The position numbers and the translations under genes are program-made. From positions 25,580,001 through 25,644,000 of the forward strand of contig JAWQUS010000025.1 of the NCBI GenBank assembly GCA_036365455.1: a stretch of 64,000 nucleotides of DNA, written 5' to 3'. The notes beneath the pieces are model-generated. The model worked only from the letters and a program-made list of their open reading frames with translations. It made no database searches and was not told the DNA's origin. This DNA comes from Macrosoma leucophasiata (taxonomy: Eukaryota; Arthropoda; Insecta; Lepidoptera; Hedylidae). Shown here piece by piece: positions 50,031 to 60,840 of the stretch. Position 1 is the first letter of the stretch. Each line of letters begins with the position of its first letter.

Positions 50031-52505
50031 CTACCTCCATCGATTTCGTAAACGCCTTGCGTAGCGTTCAGGATTAACACAATAATTACTTATGGTATCT
50101 TGAGGTCTTGCAGACTGCTGCGGCTGGGATTTAATCTTGCTAAGTATGGGATCCCATGATGTTGATAATCGCCATCCATCTTCTCTATTGAAATTTGGGT
50201 GTTTTTTAATTTCAATAGCCTCGCGTACCATTCGTGGAATGGGTTTGTGTTCTCTAGCGAGTATTTGAATTTTATCAAACCGGATGTAATGGTTCGGCTT
50301 ATCCGCTATGTGTTCACAGACTGCAGACCTCCCTGTTCTTCGGTTTTTGACATCACCAATGTGCTCTTTAACGCGGGTGGATACAGCTCTCTTCGTTTGA
50401 CCAATATATGAGAGTCCACAATCACAATCTAATTTATAAATGCCAGAATTTTGTAATGGAATATTACTTTTAATGGGTCTTAAATACTGATGAATCTTTT
50501 TATATGGTTTGAAAACTGTTTTAATGGAATTCTTTTTTAAAATGTTGCTGATTTTATCTGTGACACTCTTAACGTAAGGTAGTATAGCTGGTTGTCGTTC
50601 TACTGTAGGTGGTTTCACGCGGCCTCTGTGACGGATGGGTGGTACATGGAGCTTGTTGTTATGTAGCACCTGGCGTAGGTGCTTCAGCTCCCCCTGAAGA
50701 TGGTGGTCGTCACAGATGCCTCGTGCTCTCTGAAATAGAGATGAGCCAGCGGCAGATAAATGTGCCGGGTGATGGTGTGATTCACCATTAAGGTACCTAT
50801 CAGTATGGGTAGACTTCCTAAACACAGTGTGACTGAGTGTGTTATTGGTTTTTCTAATTAATAAAGTATCTAAGAAGGCTAATTTATTGTCCTGTTCCAA
50901 TTCCATAGTGAATTTGATTTTATGGTGTATGGAATTGAGATGTGAAAGAAAAACAGAAACATTATTGCTATCCAATATGGTGAATGTGTCATCTACATAT
51001 CGTTTATAAATGCGAGGTGTTATGGTTGTAGTGCTCAGGGCTCTCTCCTCAAAGTCCTCCATGAATATATCGGCGACTATGGGAGAAACTGGGGAGCCCA
51101 TGGCAACTCCGTCTATTTGTAGGTAGAATTCCCCATTCCACATTAGATAGCCAGATGTCAGGCACCATTCAAGTAGTTCTGCATATTGACGGGGCATATT
51201 GTGAGCAATTAGCTTTCTTTTAACAATCTCGACACAATCCTTAACCGGTAAACATGTAAATAAGGATTCAACATCGAAGCTGACCATTGTTTCACTTGCT
51301 GATAGTTGTAGATGTTTGACTTCAGCAATGAAACTGTACGAGTCTTTGACAAACGCTCTAGTGTGTCCCCGCAGTGGTGAAAGTATCTGTGCCACATGTT
51401 TTGCCATTTTGTAAGTTGGAGTGTCAATTTGACTAACTATGGGACGAAGGGGAGCGCCAGTCTTATGTATTTTAGGGAGCCCATACAGTTTGGGTGGCTT
51501 TGGACAAGCAGGTAAAAGTTTTGGTACGTCAAGATCCAATGAATATGAATATTTATGCAGTAAATCGGTAGTCTTTTTTAATATACTAGAGGTGGGGTCT
51601 TTGTTTACCTTTTTATATGTGCTTTCATCCGATAACAGCGATAAGATTTTATCATTGTAGTCTGACGTGTCCATCACAACCGTAGCGTTTCCTTTATCAG
51701 CACGGAGGACGATGATGTCTTCTGATCGTCTCAACGTCGTCAGTGAGCGGAGTTCTTCACGAGACAGATTAGGTTTTGGTGGCCGGCAGTGTCGTAACGC
51801 AGACGATACGTCCTGTCGGATTTCCTCGGCTGTCTCCTTTGGAACTTGATTCCTAATGACGCAGTCCTCGACGTAACTGATAATCTCTTCGTACGGTATC
51901 CTCGATGGAGCTGGTGCAAAGTTTAAACCCTTTTCCAGCACTTCAATAGTCGAATCATCCAAAGTTTGTTTTGATAGATTGACAACTGCTTTGACGTTGA
52001 CATTGACGGATGACTTGTCGTTGTCTATGGGTGTGTTCAGATTTGAATGTTTTTGACCCGTTACCGACTGTTTTTCTAATTTATCGTATTTACTTATTTG
52101 TTTAATTTTGCAGTTATTTAATGTAAATTTTGCGCGTAAGTCGGTTTGTTCGTTACAATTTTGCCAATCTTCTATTTTTAATGTATTTTCGAGGGTTTTA
52201 GAGACTTCACTGATGTCGTGTTCTGTATGTGCGATTTCCGAACGGTTTTGTTGAATTAGCTGACATAATAATTTAGTACTTGCTTGGCGGAGGATGATGT
52301 TGCTCTTTTTTATGTCTTTTTTTGGAGAAATGCGCACACATACTGGTATCAGGTTGTTGTCTCTGCATCTCTTCAAAAACGTCAGGCCCGCCAACAACCG
52401 TGAGCGCCTGTTCTTCAGTTTCTCCAACCGCCGGATATATTTTGCAGTTAACGTTCCGTACGTTCTAACATGATATGTTCTTAGGTTTTCGCGAGCTACA
52501 CTCAT
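50031..52505 (-). CDS. Penelope-like reverse transcriptase/GIY-YIG endonuclease
   Basis: An intact 824-residue protein that would copy element RNA and nick the target DNA. Residues 1-50 are basic and helical (RRLEKLKNRRSRLL, FLKRC), as in Penelope N-termini. RT motifs: RADKGNATVV (268-277), LYGLPKIHKTG (340-350), motif A SFDVESLF (409-416), motif B GVAMGSPVSP (466-475), motif C YVDD (503-506). The C-terminal GIY-YIG nuclease has GIY (688-690), YIG (700-702), R711 and H715, CEH (730-732) and an E-containing helix near 762-765. Length fits Penelope ORFs. The start lies inside the terminal repeat, with ARENLR conserved in PLE-B. No broken motif seen; possibly active. Confidence 0.93.
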   Translation of the reverse strand: MSVARENLRTYHVRTYGTLTAKYIRRLEKLKNRRSRLLAGLTFLKRCRDNNLIPVCVRISPKKDIKKSNIILRQASTKLLCQLIQQNRSEIAHTEHDISEVSKTLENTLKIEDWQNCNEQTDLRAKFTLNNCKIKQISKYDKLEKQSVTGQKHSNLNTPIDNDKSSVNVNVKAVVNLSKQTLDDSTIEVLEKGLNFAPAPSRIPYEEIISYVEDCVIRNQVPKETAEEIRQDVSSALRHCRPPKPNLSREELRSLTTLRRSEDIIVLRADKGNATVVMDTSDYNDKILSLLSDESTYKKVNKDPTSSILKKTTDLLHKYSYSLDLDVPKLLPACPKPPKLYGLPKIHKTGAPLRPIVSQIDTPTYKMAKHVAQILSPLRGHTRAFVKDSYSFIAEVKHLQLSASETMVSFDVESLFTCLPVKDCVEIVKRKLIAHNMPRQYAELLEWCLTSGYLMWNGEFYLQIDGVAMGSPVSPIVADIFMEDFEERALSTTTITPRIYKRYVDDTFTILDSNNVSVFLSHLNSIHHKIKFTMELEQDNKLAFLDTLLIRKTNNTLSHTVFRKSTHTDRYLNGESHHHPAHLSAAGSSLFQRARGICDDHHLQGELKHLRQVLHNNKLHVPPIRHRGRVKPPTVERQPAILPYVKSVTDKISNILKKNSIKTVFKPYKKIHQYLRPIKSNIPLQNSGIYKLDCDCGLSYIGQTKRAVSTRVKEHIGDVKNRRTGRSAVCEHIADKPNHYIRFDKIQILAREHKPIPRMVREAIEIKKHPNFNREDGWRLSTSWDPILSKIKSQPQQSARPQDTISNYCVNPERYARRLRNRWR

Positions 52506-52660
52506 TGAAATAAAACTATTTTTACGGATTTATCTCGCGTATATTAAACTAAAATGATTTTTAAAATCAACCCGACGTTTCGGTCGCTTTTCAGCTTCCG
52601 TGGTCCCGGGCAGACTGAGGTGACATTTGTCTGACAGAAGTTTGAAAAAATTATATGTAG

Positions 52661-54004
52661 CTACCTCCATCGATTTCGTAAACGCCTTGCGTAGCGTTCA
52701 GGATTAACACAATAATTACTTATGGTATCTTGAGGTCTTGCAGACTGCTGCGGCTGGGATTTAATCTTGCTAAGTATGGGATCCCACGATGTTGATAATC
52801 GCCATCCATCTTCTCTATTGAAATTTGGGTGTTTTTTAATTTCAATAGCCTCGCGTACCATTCGTGGAATGGGTTTGTGTTCTCTAGCGAGTATTTGAAT
52901 TTTATCAAACCGGATGTAATGGTTCGGCTTATCCGCTATGTGTTCACAGACTGCAGACCTCCCTGTTCTTCGGTTTTTGACATCAGCAATGTGCTCTTTA
53001 ACGCGGGTGGATACAGCTCTCTTCGTTTGACCAATATATGAGAGTCCACAATCACAATCTAATTTATAAATGCCAGAATTTTGTAATGGAATATTACTTT
53101 TAATGGGTCTTAAATACTGATGAATCTTTTTATATGGTTTGAAAACTGTTTTAATGGAATTCTTTTTAAAAATGTTGCTGATTTTATCTGTGACACCCTT
53201 AACGTAAGGTAGTATAGCTGGTTGTCGTTCTACTGTAGGTGGTTTCACGCGGCCTCTGTGACGGATGGGTGGTACATGGAGCTTGTTGTTATGTAGCACC
53301 TGGCGTAGGTGCTTCAGCTCCCCCTGAAGATGGTGGTCGTCACAGATGCCTCGTGCTCTCTGAAATAGAGATGAGCCAACGGCAGATAAATGTGCCGGGT
53401 GATGGTGTGATTCACCATTAAGGTACCTATCAGTATGGGTAGACTTCCTAAACACAGTGTGACTGAGTGTGTTATTGGTTTTTCTAATTAATAAAGTATC
53501 TAAGAAGGCTAATTTATTGTCCTGTTCCAATTCCATAGTGAATTTGATTTTATGGTGTATGGAATTGAGATGTGAAAGAAAAACAGAAACATTATTGCTA
53601 TCCAATATGGTGAATGTGTCATCTACATATCGTTTATAAATGCGAGGTGTTATGGTTGTAGTGCTCAGGGCTCTCTCCTCAAAGTCCTCCATGAATATAT
53701 CGGCGACTATGGGAGAAACTGGGGAGCCCATGGCAACTCCGTCTATTTGTAGGTAGAATTCCCCATTCCACATTAGATAGCTAGATGTCAGGCACCATTC
53801 AAGTAGTTCTGCATATTGACGGGGCATATTGTGAGCAATTAGCTTTCTTTTAACAATCTCGACACAATCCTTAACCGGTAAACATGTAAATAAGGATTCA
53901 ACATCGAAGCTGACCATTGTTTCACTTGCTGATAGTTGTAGATGTTTGACTTCAGCAATGAAACTGTACGAGTCTTTGACATACGCTCTAGTGTGTCCCC
54001 GCAT
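52661..54004 (-). pseudogene. Second Penelope copy, 5'-truncated
   Basis: 447 codons matching residues 378-824 of the full copy, with about six substitutions seen (for example GYLM/SYLM, AGSS/VGSS, KSVT/KGVT, HIGD/HIAD). It keeps RT motifs A-C and the whole GIY-YIG domain but lacks the N-terminal 377 residues. It stops at GTGTGTCCCCGC (54003), where the inverted fragment begins. Confidence 0.9.
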
Positions 54005-54790
54005 ATATTCATGGAGGACTTTGAGGAGAGAGCCCTGAGCACTACAACCATAACACCTCGCATTTATAAACGATATGTAGATGACACATTCACCATATTG
54101 GATAGCAATAATGTTTCTGTTTTTCTTTCACATCTCAATTCCATACACCATAAAATCAAATTCACTATGGAATTGGAACAGGACAATAAATTAGCCTTCT
54201 TAGATACTTTATTAATTAGAAAAACCAATAACACACTCAGTCACACTGTGTTTAGGAAGTCTACCCATACTGATAGGTACCTTAATGGTGAATCACACCA
54301 TCACCCGGCACATTTATCTGCCGTTGGCTCATCTCTATTTCAGAGAGCACGAGGCATCTGTGACGACCACCATCTTCAGGGGGAGCTGAAGCACCTACGC
54401 CAGGTGCTACATAACAACAAGCTCCATGTACCACCCATCCGTCACAGAGGCCGCGTGAAACCACCTACAGTAGAACGACAACCAGCTATACTACCTTACG
54501 TTAAGGGTGTCACAGATAAAATCAGCAACATTTTAAAAAAGAATTCCATTAAAACAGTTTTCAAACCATATAAAAAGATTCATCAGTATTTAAGACCCAT
54601 TAAAAGTAATATTCCATTACAAAATTCTGGCATTTATAAATTAGATTGTGATTGTGGACTCTCATATATTGGTCAAACGAAGAGAGCTGTATCCACCCGC
54701 GTTAAAGAGCACATTGCTGATGTCAAAAACCGAAGAACAGGGAGGTCTGCAGTCTGTGAACACATAGCGAAAACCTAAGAACATATCATG
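54005..54790 (+). pseudogene. Inverted Penelope fragment
   Basis: Forward-strand piece from FMEDFEERAL through YVDD, GIY and YIG to AVCEHIA, then an abrupt join at GCG to the element's 5' leader (GCGAAAACCTAAGAACATATCATG, in two halves), which ends at the target duplication. It carries the VGSS, KGVT and HIAD variants of the truncated copy but NILKK like the full copy. The end equals the inverted leader of the mini elements at 5.3 and 47.6 kb. Confidence 0.85.
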
Positions 54791-54844
54791 AAAGGATTTC
54801 TTGTATAAAGCAATATTTTATGTAGATATTTATTGTTTTTCGTA

Positions 54845-55154
54845 AACGTAACTTCACGCCTGTAATCCCCGAAGGGGTAGGCAGAAGTAAATGCATGCAT
54901 TCAAGCATACATGCAAACATCCACGACTCGCCGGTTACGTTTTGGCCCATGTAACAGGAGGCGAGCCTGTTGACATCACCGGGCACATTACCAAACTTTG
55001 AGGTACTGGGAAATTTCCAGAAAATGGAAAAATCCCAATAGAACCAGAGATAAAGGACTTTACACCATTATCTCTGATAACCCCCTACCCGGGAATCGAA
55101 CCCAGGACCTCAGCGTAGTAGTAGTGGCCTGCTACCACTAGGCTACCGAGGCAG
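54845..55154 (-). mobile_element. SINE-A, full-length, reversed
   Basis: Best-preserved SINE-A: 3' end ACTTCACGCCTGTAATCCCCG at the left, tRNA-like head CCCGGGAATCGAACCCAGG and CCACTAGGCTACCGAGGCAG at the right. It starts only about 40 bp from the Penelope array. Confidence 0.9.
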
Positions 55155-55159
55155 TTTTT

Positions 55160-56540
55160 CATGTTTCGTTAATACTAAAATCGTCTGTATTACAATGACG
55201 ATCACTGTCATAGTGTTGTTCCAGAATTAGCATAACACAGCGCTTCAACGATAAACATTGCCGTTGTGTCAGCTGAAACTAGGTTATGTATTCCGTTGAT
55301 TAACATAGAAGATCTAGCATTACCTGAAATACTGTCTGTCTAGGTATTTGCAAACTAATCTTGTAATGGACCAATATTGTATCAACATTAACCTTATATT
55401 ATTTTCTCCCTGTTTGAATTAGAATGTATGAAATTGATAACTTAGTATACATAGTAAGTTAATTTAGTCTCAATATTAGTGCGATCATATCATCGCATCT
55501 TGTTTAAGCCTCGCATTTGGCCCTGATTGGTCTTAAACAATAACGAAAGGTGATATGCTAGAATATGTTTGTGTTTGACTAAAATTAAAATTTATAGATA
55601 TTTTAAAGATATATAAGATATATTAATAGATACTAACAGAAGAATAAATTCACTTCTTCAACTTGATATTAAATTTAAGTCATGACGTAATAAACGCAGA
55701 CTAAGTAAAAATGCGTACTATAAACTCGATGACTATCTAAAGGATAGAGATGCCTCGAAAAATGCTGGTCCAGCTTCACAAGACTTTAAACAATAATTTT
55801 GTGAAATTAATGTGCATTGTACTAAATATTATAAAACATAAGTGTCATATTGTGAAATTAGTTGTAAGGGAACTTATTTTGAAAAGACTACTGGGTTTTG
55901 ATTTGGCAAGTTTTTTCTGTAATGGCAGTAATGTGGGCTTTGGAACTCTGCCAGTGTTGCAAAGAAAGTCGTATAATTTTTTCGTTTAAGCTTATCTTGT
56001 CGTTTGTAAAAGAAAGTATGGAACATGCTGTTGATACCTATTTTAATTATTAGGTATTTTATAGACCATTATTTATTTTATTCTTAACGTTTATTTTGAC
56101 ATATTAACAATCGTATCAATTGCTATTCGCTTTAATTTTATGTTTGTAATCTGACCTATAATATAAGCTATCATAAAGTTAGGATTTTAAGTAGTTTTAT
56201 GACATTCTCTAGGTTACAATTTTCCGTCGTCTGTAACTCACAAAACTGTAGCAAATCCTTCTCAATCTCCCAGATTATCACTTTAATATTGAATTCGACG
56301 GCACATGGCAAAACTGATTGATATTTTACCATTACGATAACATTCGAACCGTAAATCGAAAACTTATTGATGGGCCTCCGAAATTAATATGGACATTGTA
56401 ATATTGTGTCGATTGAATATTGATATAATCGAAAGCGTGTACAAGCGGTAGTAATTTGCGGTAAATAATTGTTGATTTTCCATGAAATATTATAATTCAA
56501 ACTTTTGTCCAAAGTCATATTTGAGTAAGCTTGATATATT
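55160..56540. other. No recognisable gene
   Basis: The 79-codon frame at 55750-55989 has no motif. CAATTGCTATTCGCTTTAATTT near 56.12 kb recurs near 22.75 kb and may be part of an old LINE 3' region. Otherwise AT-rich and unique. Confidence 0.45.
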
Positions 56541-56542
56541 TT

Positions 56543-56822
56543 TTTAATGTTATGGAAGTGGCAAACAAGCATGCAGTTCACATTGATAATAAGTGATGAC
56601 TGCAGCCTATAGACACCCACACAAACACCGAGGTCAAAATGCAGATGCGTTACCACTCCTGAGGCCTAAGGTGTAATGCCTCTGTGCCGGAAATTACAGG
56701 GCCGTACATTACCACCTGACCGGAACACGATAGTGCTGAAGACTACCAATTAGCGGCAAGTATATTAGGTAATGCAGTGGTGTTTACGCCCGCGAGCTCC
56801 GTCACTGGAGCTCTACCACCAG
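56543..56822 (-). repeat. SINE-B, full-length
   Basis: Complete reversed copy; GATAT occurs at both edges and may be a short duplication. Confidence 0.85.
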
Positions 56823-56824
56823 TA

Positions 56825-57215
56825 ATAATGATATTATTATACTATGTTTGATCCGAGGCTTATTTCTGTGTTTACATGTTTTATACTAGTTATCACAGAA
56901 TGGTCGAAATTCAACTGCAGTAAACGAAATGTACTAAGTTTGAATTCTACAAAAAACCTCTTTTTAACCAACTCCAAAATTTTAAAAAGTACGTATGTTT
57001 GTACATTTGCACATTTTCATTACAATTTTGTACCTTTTGTACGTTTGTCCGCGAATTTCGCATAAACCATTAGTCATATCGAACCGATCATTTAAAATTT
57101 TAATTTATTTAGTATCAGTGACTAAATAATATAAAATATGAGATACCTGTTTCAATATTTTCATTCATTTTTGAAGACGACTTAAGTTTTTAAAATTACT
57201 TTTATTACATTTTAC
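56825..57215. other. No recognisable feature
   Basis: AT-rich; the 73-codon frame at 56844-57065 has no motif. Confidence 0.5.
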
Positions 57216-57216
57216 T

Positions 57217-57503
57217 GATGGTAGAGTTCCAGTGACGGAGCTCGCGGGCGTAGGCACCACCGCATTACCTAATATACTTGCCGCTAAATGGTAGTGTTCA
57301 GCACTATCGTGTTCCGATCAGGTGGTAATGTACGGCCCTGTAATTTCAGGCACAGAGGCATATCACCTAATGCCTCAGGAGTGGCAGCGCATCTGCATTT
57401 TGACCTCTGGTCATTGTGTGGGTGTCTATAGGCTGCAGTCATCACTTAACATCAATGTGAACTGCATGCTTGTTTGCCACTTTTATTACATAAAAAAAAA
57501 AAT
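57217..57503 (+). repeat. SINE-B, full-length
   Basis: Forward copy. ACTTTTATTACAT occurs both just before it (57201) and in its 3' end (57480); the second is part of the SINE, so I do not count it as a duplication. Confidence 0.85.
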
Positions 57504-57747
57504 AATAATAACACACATTGTGAACGTGCATGTTTAAACGCATGGTGCGTAATGTTTATTTTATTTAATTTGTTTCTTATCCATATTTAATATAAATATA
57601 ATGTTTCTGCACTCCTTCTCCACGCAAATTTTTACTGTGGTGAACTTCATTCTTCCATATCCTCTTCCCTATTTCAGTAAAAAGGGTTACTGTGTCAGAA
57701 GAACAAAGAAATAAACACACGACTGATTCTATAAGTATCTAGAATAT

Positions 57748-57815
57748 TCTTAGGTTTTCGCAAGCTACTCTCATTGAAATTAAACTAATTTTCGTATTTA
57801 TTTAAAGAACATTAA
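57748..57815. repeat. Penelope leader fragment
   Basis: ATTCTTAGGTTTTCGCAAGC and TCATTGAAATTAAACTAATTTTCG match the inverted PLE leader and terminal-repeat edge. It is joined directly to the LINE-G copy that follows. Confidence 0.6.
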
Positions 57816-58262
57816 ACTGGGTATGCAGGAAAGAGCATGAAAGTAAGTTAAACGCGGTCGGGATGAGATCTTTGCGCAAGATCTGCGGTGTATCACTCAC
57901 CGATCGCGTTCGTAACGAAGATGTAAGAAAGAGGCTTTGTGTGAATGATAGTATCGGTGTAAAATTGAAAAAAGGCATGCTCCGATGGTTCAGACATATA
58001 GAAAGAATGTCGAATGAGCGAATGACTAAACAGATATACAATGCGAATGTGGATGGTTGCAGAGGCCCAGGAAGACCAAGACTGACCTACCATGACCAAA
58101 TAGGTCGAGTTCTGTCTGATGGTGGGGTCAAAAGTCTTAGGAATCGGGATGCATATATGAAGAGAATGATGAAGGTAGACGAGGCACGAGAGGTATGTCA
58201 GGACCGGAATATCTGGCGCTCTACACTCTGTGCCTACCCCGTTAGGGACCTGGCGTGAAGAT
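57816..58262 (+). pseudogene. LINE-G 3' coding end, forward
   Basis: Open frame from WVCRKEHESKLNAV through MRSLRKICGVSLTDRVRNE and GCRGPGRPRLTYHD to VCQDRNIWR and PVRDLA with its stop. It agrees with the 34.3-kb copy at most positions. No ATAC tail follows, unlike the other LINE-G copies. Confidence 0.85.
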
Positions 58263-58264
58263 AC

Positions 58265-58955
58265 ACACATTAAACTATAAAATTATTATTTTCCAGATTG
58301 ATCCTATAAGTGTTTCCTTTCTTTATATTTGATTTTCTCTACCCTGACAATGTAGGTAAGTGTAGTAGAAATATGCATCTGAATTCCACTGCAAAACACT
58401 TCCATGAAGTTAGTTTCAAAGTGACAACAATATAATTGGAAAATAGTTTCATCCAGTCTAGACGTAAAATAATATAAACAGCCAATGAAACCCTATATTA
58501 CAAAATACCGAGTTTTAAGTTTCTTTAATTGCCAATAAGAAAGAATTCGAATTCATGGAATAACGATCCATAATGGAAAGTTACAGCCAGTTAGCGCCAA
58601 GTAATTATCTCTTTTAACGAACTTTAAAACTTTGCTTGAAATTGATAGCTCAATTTATAGGTTGCTCGTTATTAGGCACTAATTACGCAGTTAAAGATCT
58701 GAAATACTTGTATAAATGATTTTTAAATTAATTAGCATTAGATTAATAAAATCAGTGAATTATTTTGGCCATTTAACATTTAATGTTGGTCATTTTCAGT
58801 GTACTCCGGTTGGACATTGATATATTGGTCTGTAAATTTAGCATAAAATATCTCTCACTATTTTGGCCTAAAACATATGTTTTGGGACAGAATTGCATCC
58901 ATGTTTATTATTTGCCATAAAAATAGAATGGGTCGGTACCTGCAAATGAGTGCAA
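58265..58955. other. No recognisable feature
   Basis: AT-rich; no shared repeats or coding signal. Confidence 0.5.
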
Positions 58956-58959
58956 TTTT

Positions 58960-59245
58960 AGTGGTGGTAGAGCCCTAGTGACGGAGCTCGCAGGCATAAG
59001 CACCACCGCATTACCTAATATACTTGCCGCTAAATGGTAGTGTTCAGCACTATCATGTTCCGATCTGGTGGTAATGTACAGCCCTGTAGTTCCCGGCACA
59101 GAGACATAACACCTTAGCCCTCAAGAGTGGTAATGCATCTGCATTTTGACCCCTGGTCTTTGTGTAAGTGTATATAGGCTGCAGTCATCACTTAACATCA
59201 ATGTGAACTGCATGCTTGTTTGCCACTATCATTACATAAAAATAA
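58960..59245 (+). repeat. SINE-B, full-length
   Basis: Forward copy with diverged spots (GGTAGAGCCCTAGTGACGG) and an intact CATTACATAAAAATAAA tail. Confidence 0.85.
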
Positions 59246-59249
59246 ATGA

Positions 59250-59800
59250 GAATGATGGTCTAACTAACTGCACTGGAACTTAATAAGAACGCAAACCATT
59301 TTCTTATTGAAATTATGTTAACAATATAATTTTTATCTTCGCCATTGTTGGCCACTGTAAAAAAATTTTTTTTGTAAAAAATCATCACAATACTTTCTTT
59401 TATTCAAGGGTGTTAATTGTTAACGTACAAAAACAATGTAATTGCTACAATAAATGGCTCTATATTTCTTCTCTGTAAATAATGAATTTATTTGAGATAT
59501 GCAATTGGTGTCTCTTAATTTAAAAGGTTGATATAAAAGTGATGCGCTTGAAAGAATTGGGTCAACATTGCAACGGCGTGGGGCTGACATGTGACGGAAA
59601 TATAATAAAATCAAGGCTTCCGTAGCCATTTTTTTATACGAATCTTTTAAATTATAACTTAATTTAGTCACGTTATTGATTTTTGAAAGTGCTGCTTTAA
59701 TATTTATGTTATTTTTGCCTTATTCATTAAGCGTGTCTGCTATTGTTGCGATTGAGAAATGTGATAAACTTATGTTTGGATCGTTCAAATACTATAACTC
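59250..59800. other. No recognisable feature
   Basis: AT-rich; the 83-codon minus-strand frame at 59420-59671 has no motif. Confidence 0.5.
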
Positions 59801-59806
59801 TCATTA

Positions 59807-60113
59807 TCTATACAAATAAATGAAATTGGAGTGTGTTTGTAATATAATGTTACCGCTTTTTACTAAATGCATATGTATGTATACACGGTACATACGAGTA
59901 TACCAAAACAACATTTTTTACAATTTTTATCTGTCTGTCTGTTTGGCGGGGCTAATTTTGGGAACGGCTCAACCGATTTTGACGGGACTTTCACTGGCAG
60001 ATAGCTGATGTAATAAGGAGTAACTTAGACTTTTATGCTAGATGATGACTTCGTCCGGGTAGATACTGAACAACCATAAATTCTCACGCGGGAGAAGTCG
60101 CGGGCAAAGCTAG
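59807..60113 (+). mobile_element. Helitron, same family as 2.7 kb
   Basis: Starts TCTATACAAATAAATGAAAT after A and ends GGGCAAAGCTAG before T. Only a short CTGT run and a single GACGGGACTTTCACTGGCA block, so it shows the unexpanded form of the 15.7-kb copy. Confidence 0.85.
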
Positions 60114-60539
60114 TAATAAAATATTGTTTTAATCACTACATATTTCAAAGTGAAGTCCTCCTATTTTCTCTGTCTATAAGGACCTCCCGTGGAACAACTT
60201 TTTGCAGCTGATGACCCCCGCTAACCCCTAATTGCGTATCATCAACGACTTTTTGGCCATTCTGTATAGAGAAGAGAATCTGAAGAGAAACATATGACGA
60301 CGACCCTACTTGAAGCCTTAAATTAAATTTAAAATTAAAAAATAATAATAATTAAAAAGCCTTTTATTTCTTGTTACAAATAAGTAGGTTAACAGATATA
60401 GGTTAAATATAGGGTTACAATTAAAAAGAAAAAACTAAACTAAACTAACTTAACATCAAAATAGTTTGCATGCATTAATTAATTAGGTGCCTTAGTTTTT
60501 TTTAAGATAGCTTTATATTTATGGGTACAAGAACCCCCT

Positions 60540-60800
60540 CTCAACGGAGGGTAAAGGCCTCCTCCAAAGATGACCATTTTCTTTATCTTCAGTTACTCGT
60601 ATCCAGTGTGAGCCTGCTATTTATATAACATCGTCTATTCAGCGCGTATTTGGCCTACCTCTTTTCCTCTGGTCCGATGGTCCCAGCCATGACGTTGCCG
60701 TTTTGGTCCAGCGATTATCATTGAGTCTGGCTACGTGTCCAGCCCATCGCCATTTTAGATTCTGTGAGTAACTGAGTGCCTTTAAGCCTTACTAGTTTGA
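60540..60800 (-). pseudogene. RTE-like LINE C-terminal fragment
   Basis: The minus strand reads SQNLKWRWAGHVARLND, then NRWTKTATSWLGPSDQRKRG and RPNTR, the usual C-terminal wording of RTE-type RT proteins (KW.WAGH.AR...GRP..R). GGCCTCCTCCAAAGATGACC lies beyond the coding end. It differs in sequence from the 39.6-kb RTE. Confidence 0.75.
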
Positions 60801-60840
60801 TATAATTACCAAGCTAATGAACCGGAAACCGAAGTTTGTA

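Larger units (their letters stand above)
49876..54790 (-). mobile_element. Penelope-like array (PLE-A), one insertion
   Basis: The 12-bp duplication AAAGGATTTCTT flanks the whole 4.9 kb (49864-49875 and 54791-54802). On the minus strand the order is: inverted fragment (54790-54005), truncated copy (54004-52508), shared terminal repeat, then the full-length copy ending at 49876. The terminal-repeat sequence TTGAAATAAAACTATTTTTACGG to GCTACCTCCATCG is identical by eye at 49875-50045 and 52506-52675. Head-to-tail copies sharing a terminal repeat plus an inverted fragment are known for Penelope-like elements. Confidence 0.9.

Noticed and set aside
53942..54778. 278-codon plus-strand ORF as a separate gene
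   Set aside because: It is the inverted Penelope fragment fused to antisense sequence of the neighbouring copy; its first ~20 codons come from the wrong strand of the truncated copy.
49876..54790. LTR retrotransposon
   Set aside because: The repeats flanking the ORF suggest LTRs, but the protein is an RT with a C-terminal GIY-YIG nuclease and no gag, protease, RNase H or integrase, so it is Penelope-like.
55085..55154. tRNA gene on the minus strand
   Set aside because: Head of SINE-A: box A and box B are present, but there is no matching acceptor stem and the SINE body follows.
57201..57492. 13-bp duplication ACTTTTATTACAT around a SINE-B
   Set aside because: The right copy is part of the SINE-B 3' end itself, so the match at the left is probably chance.
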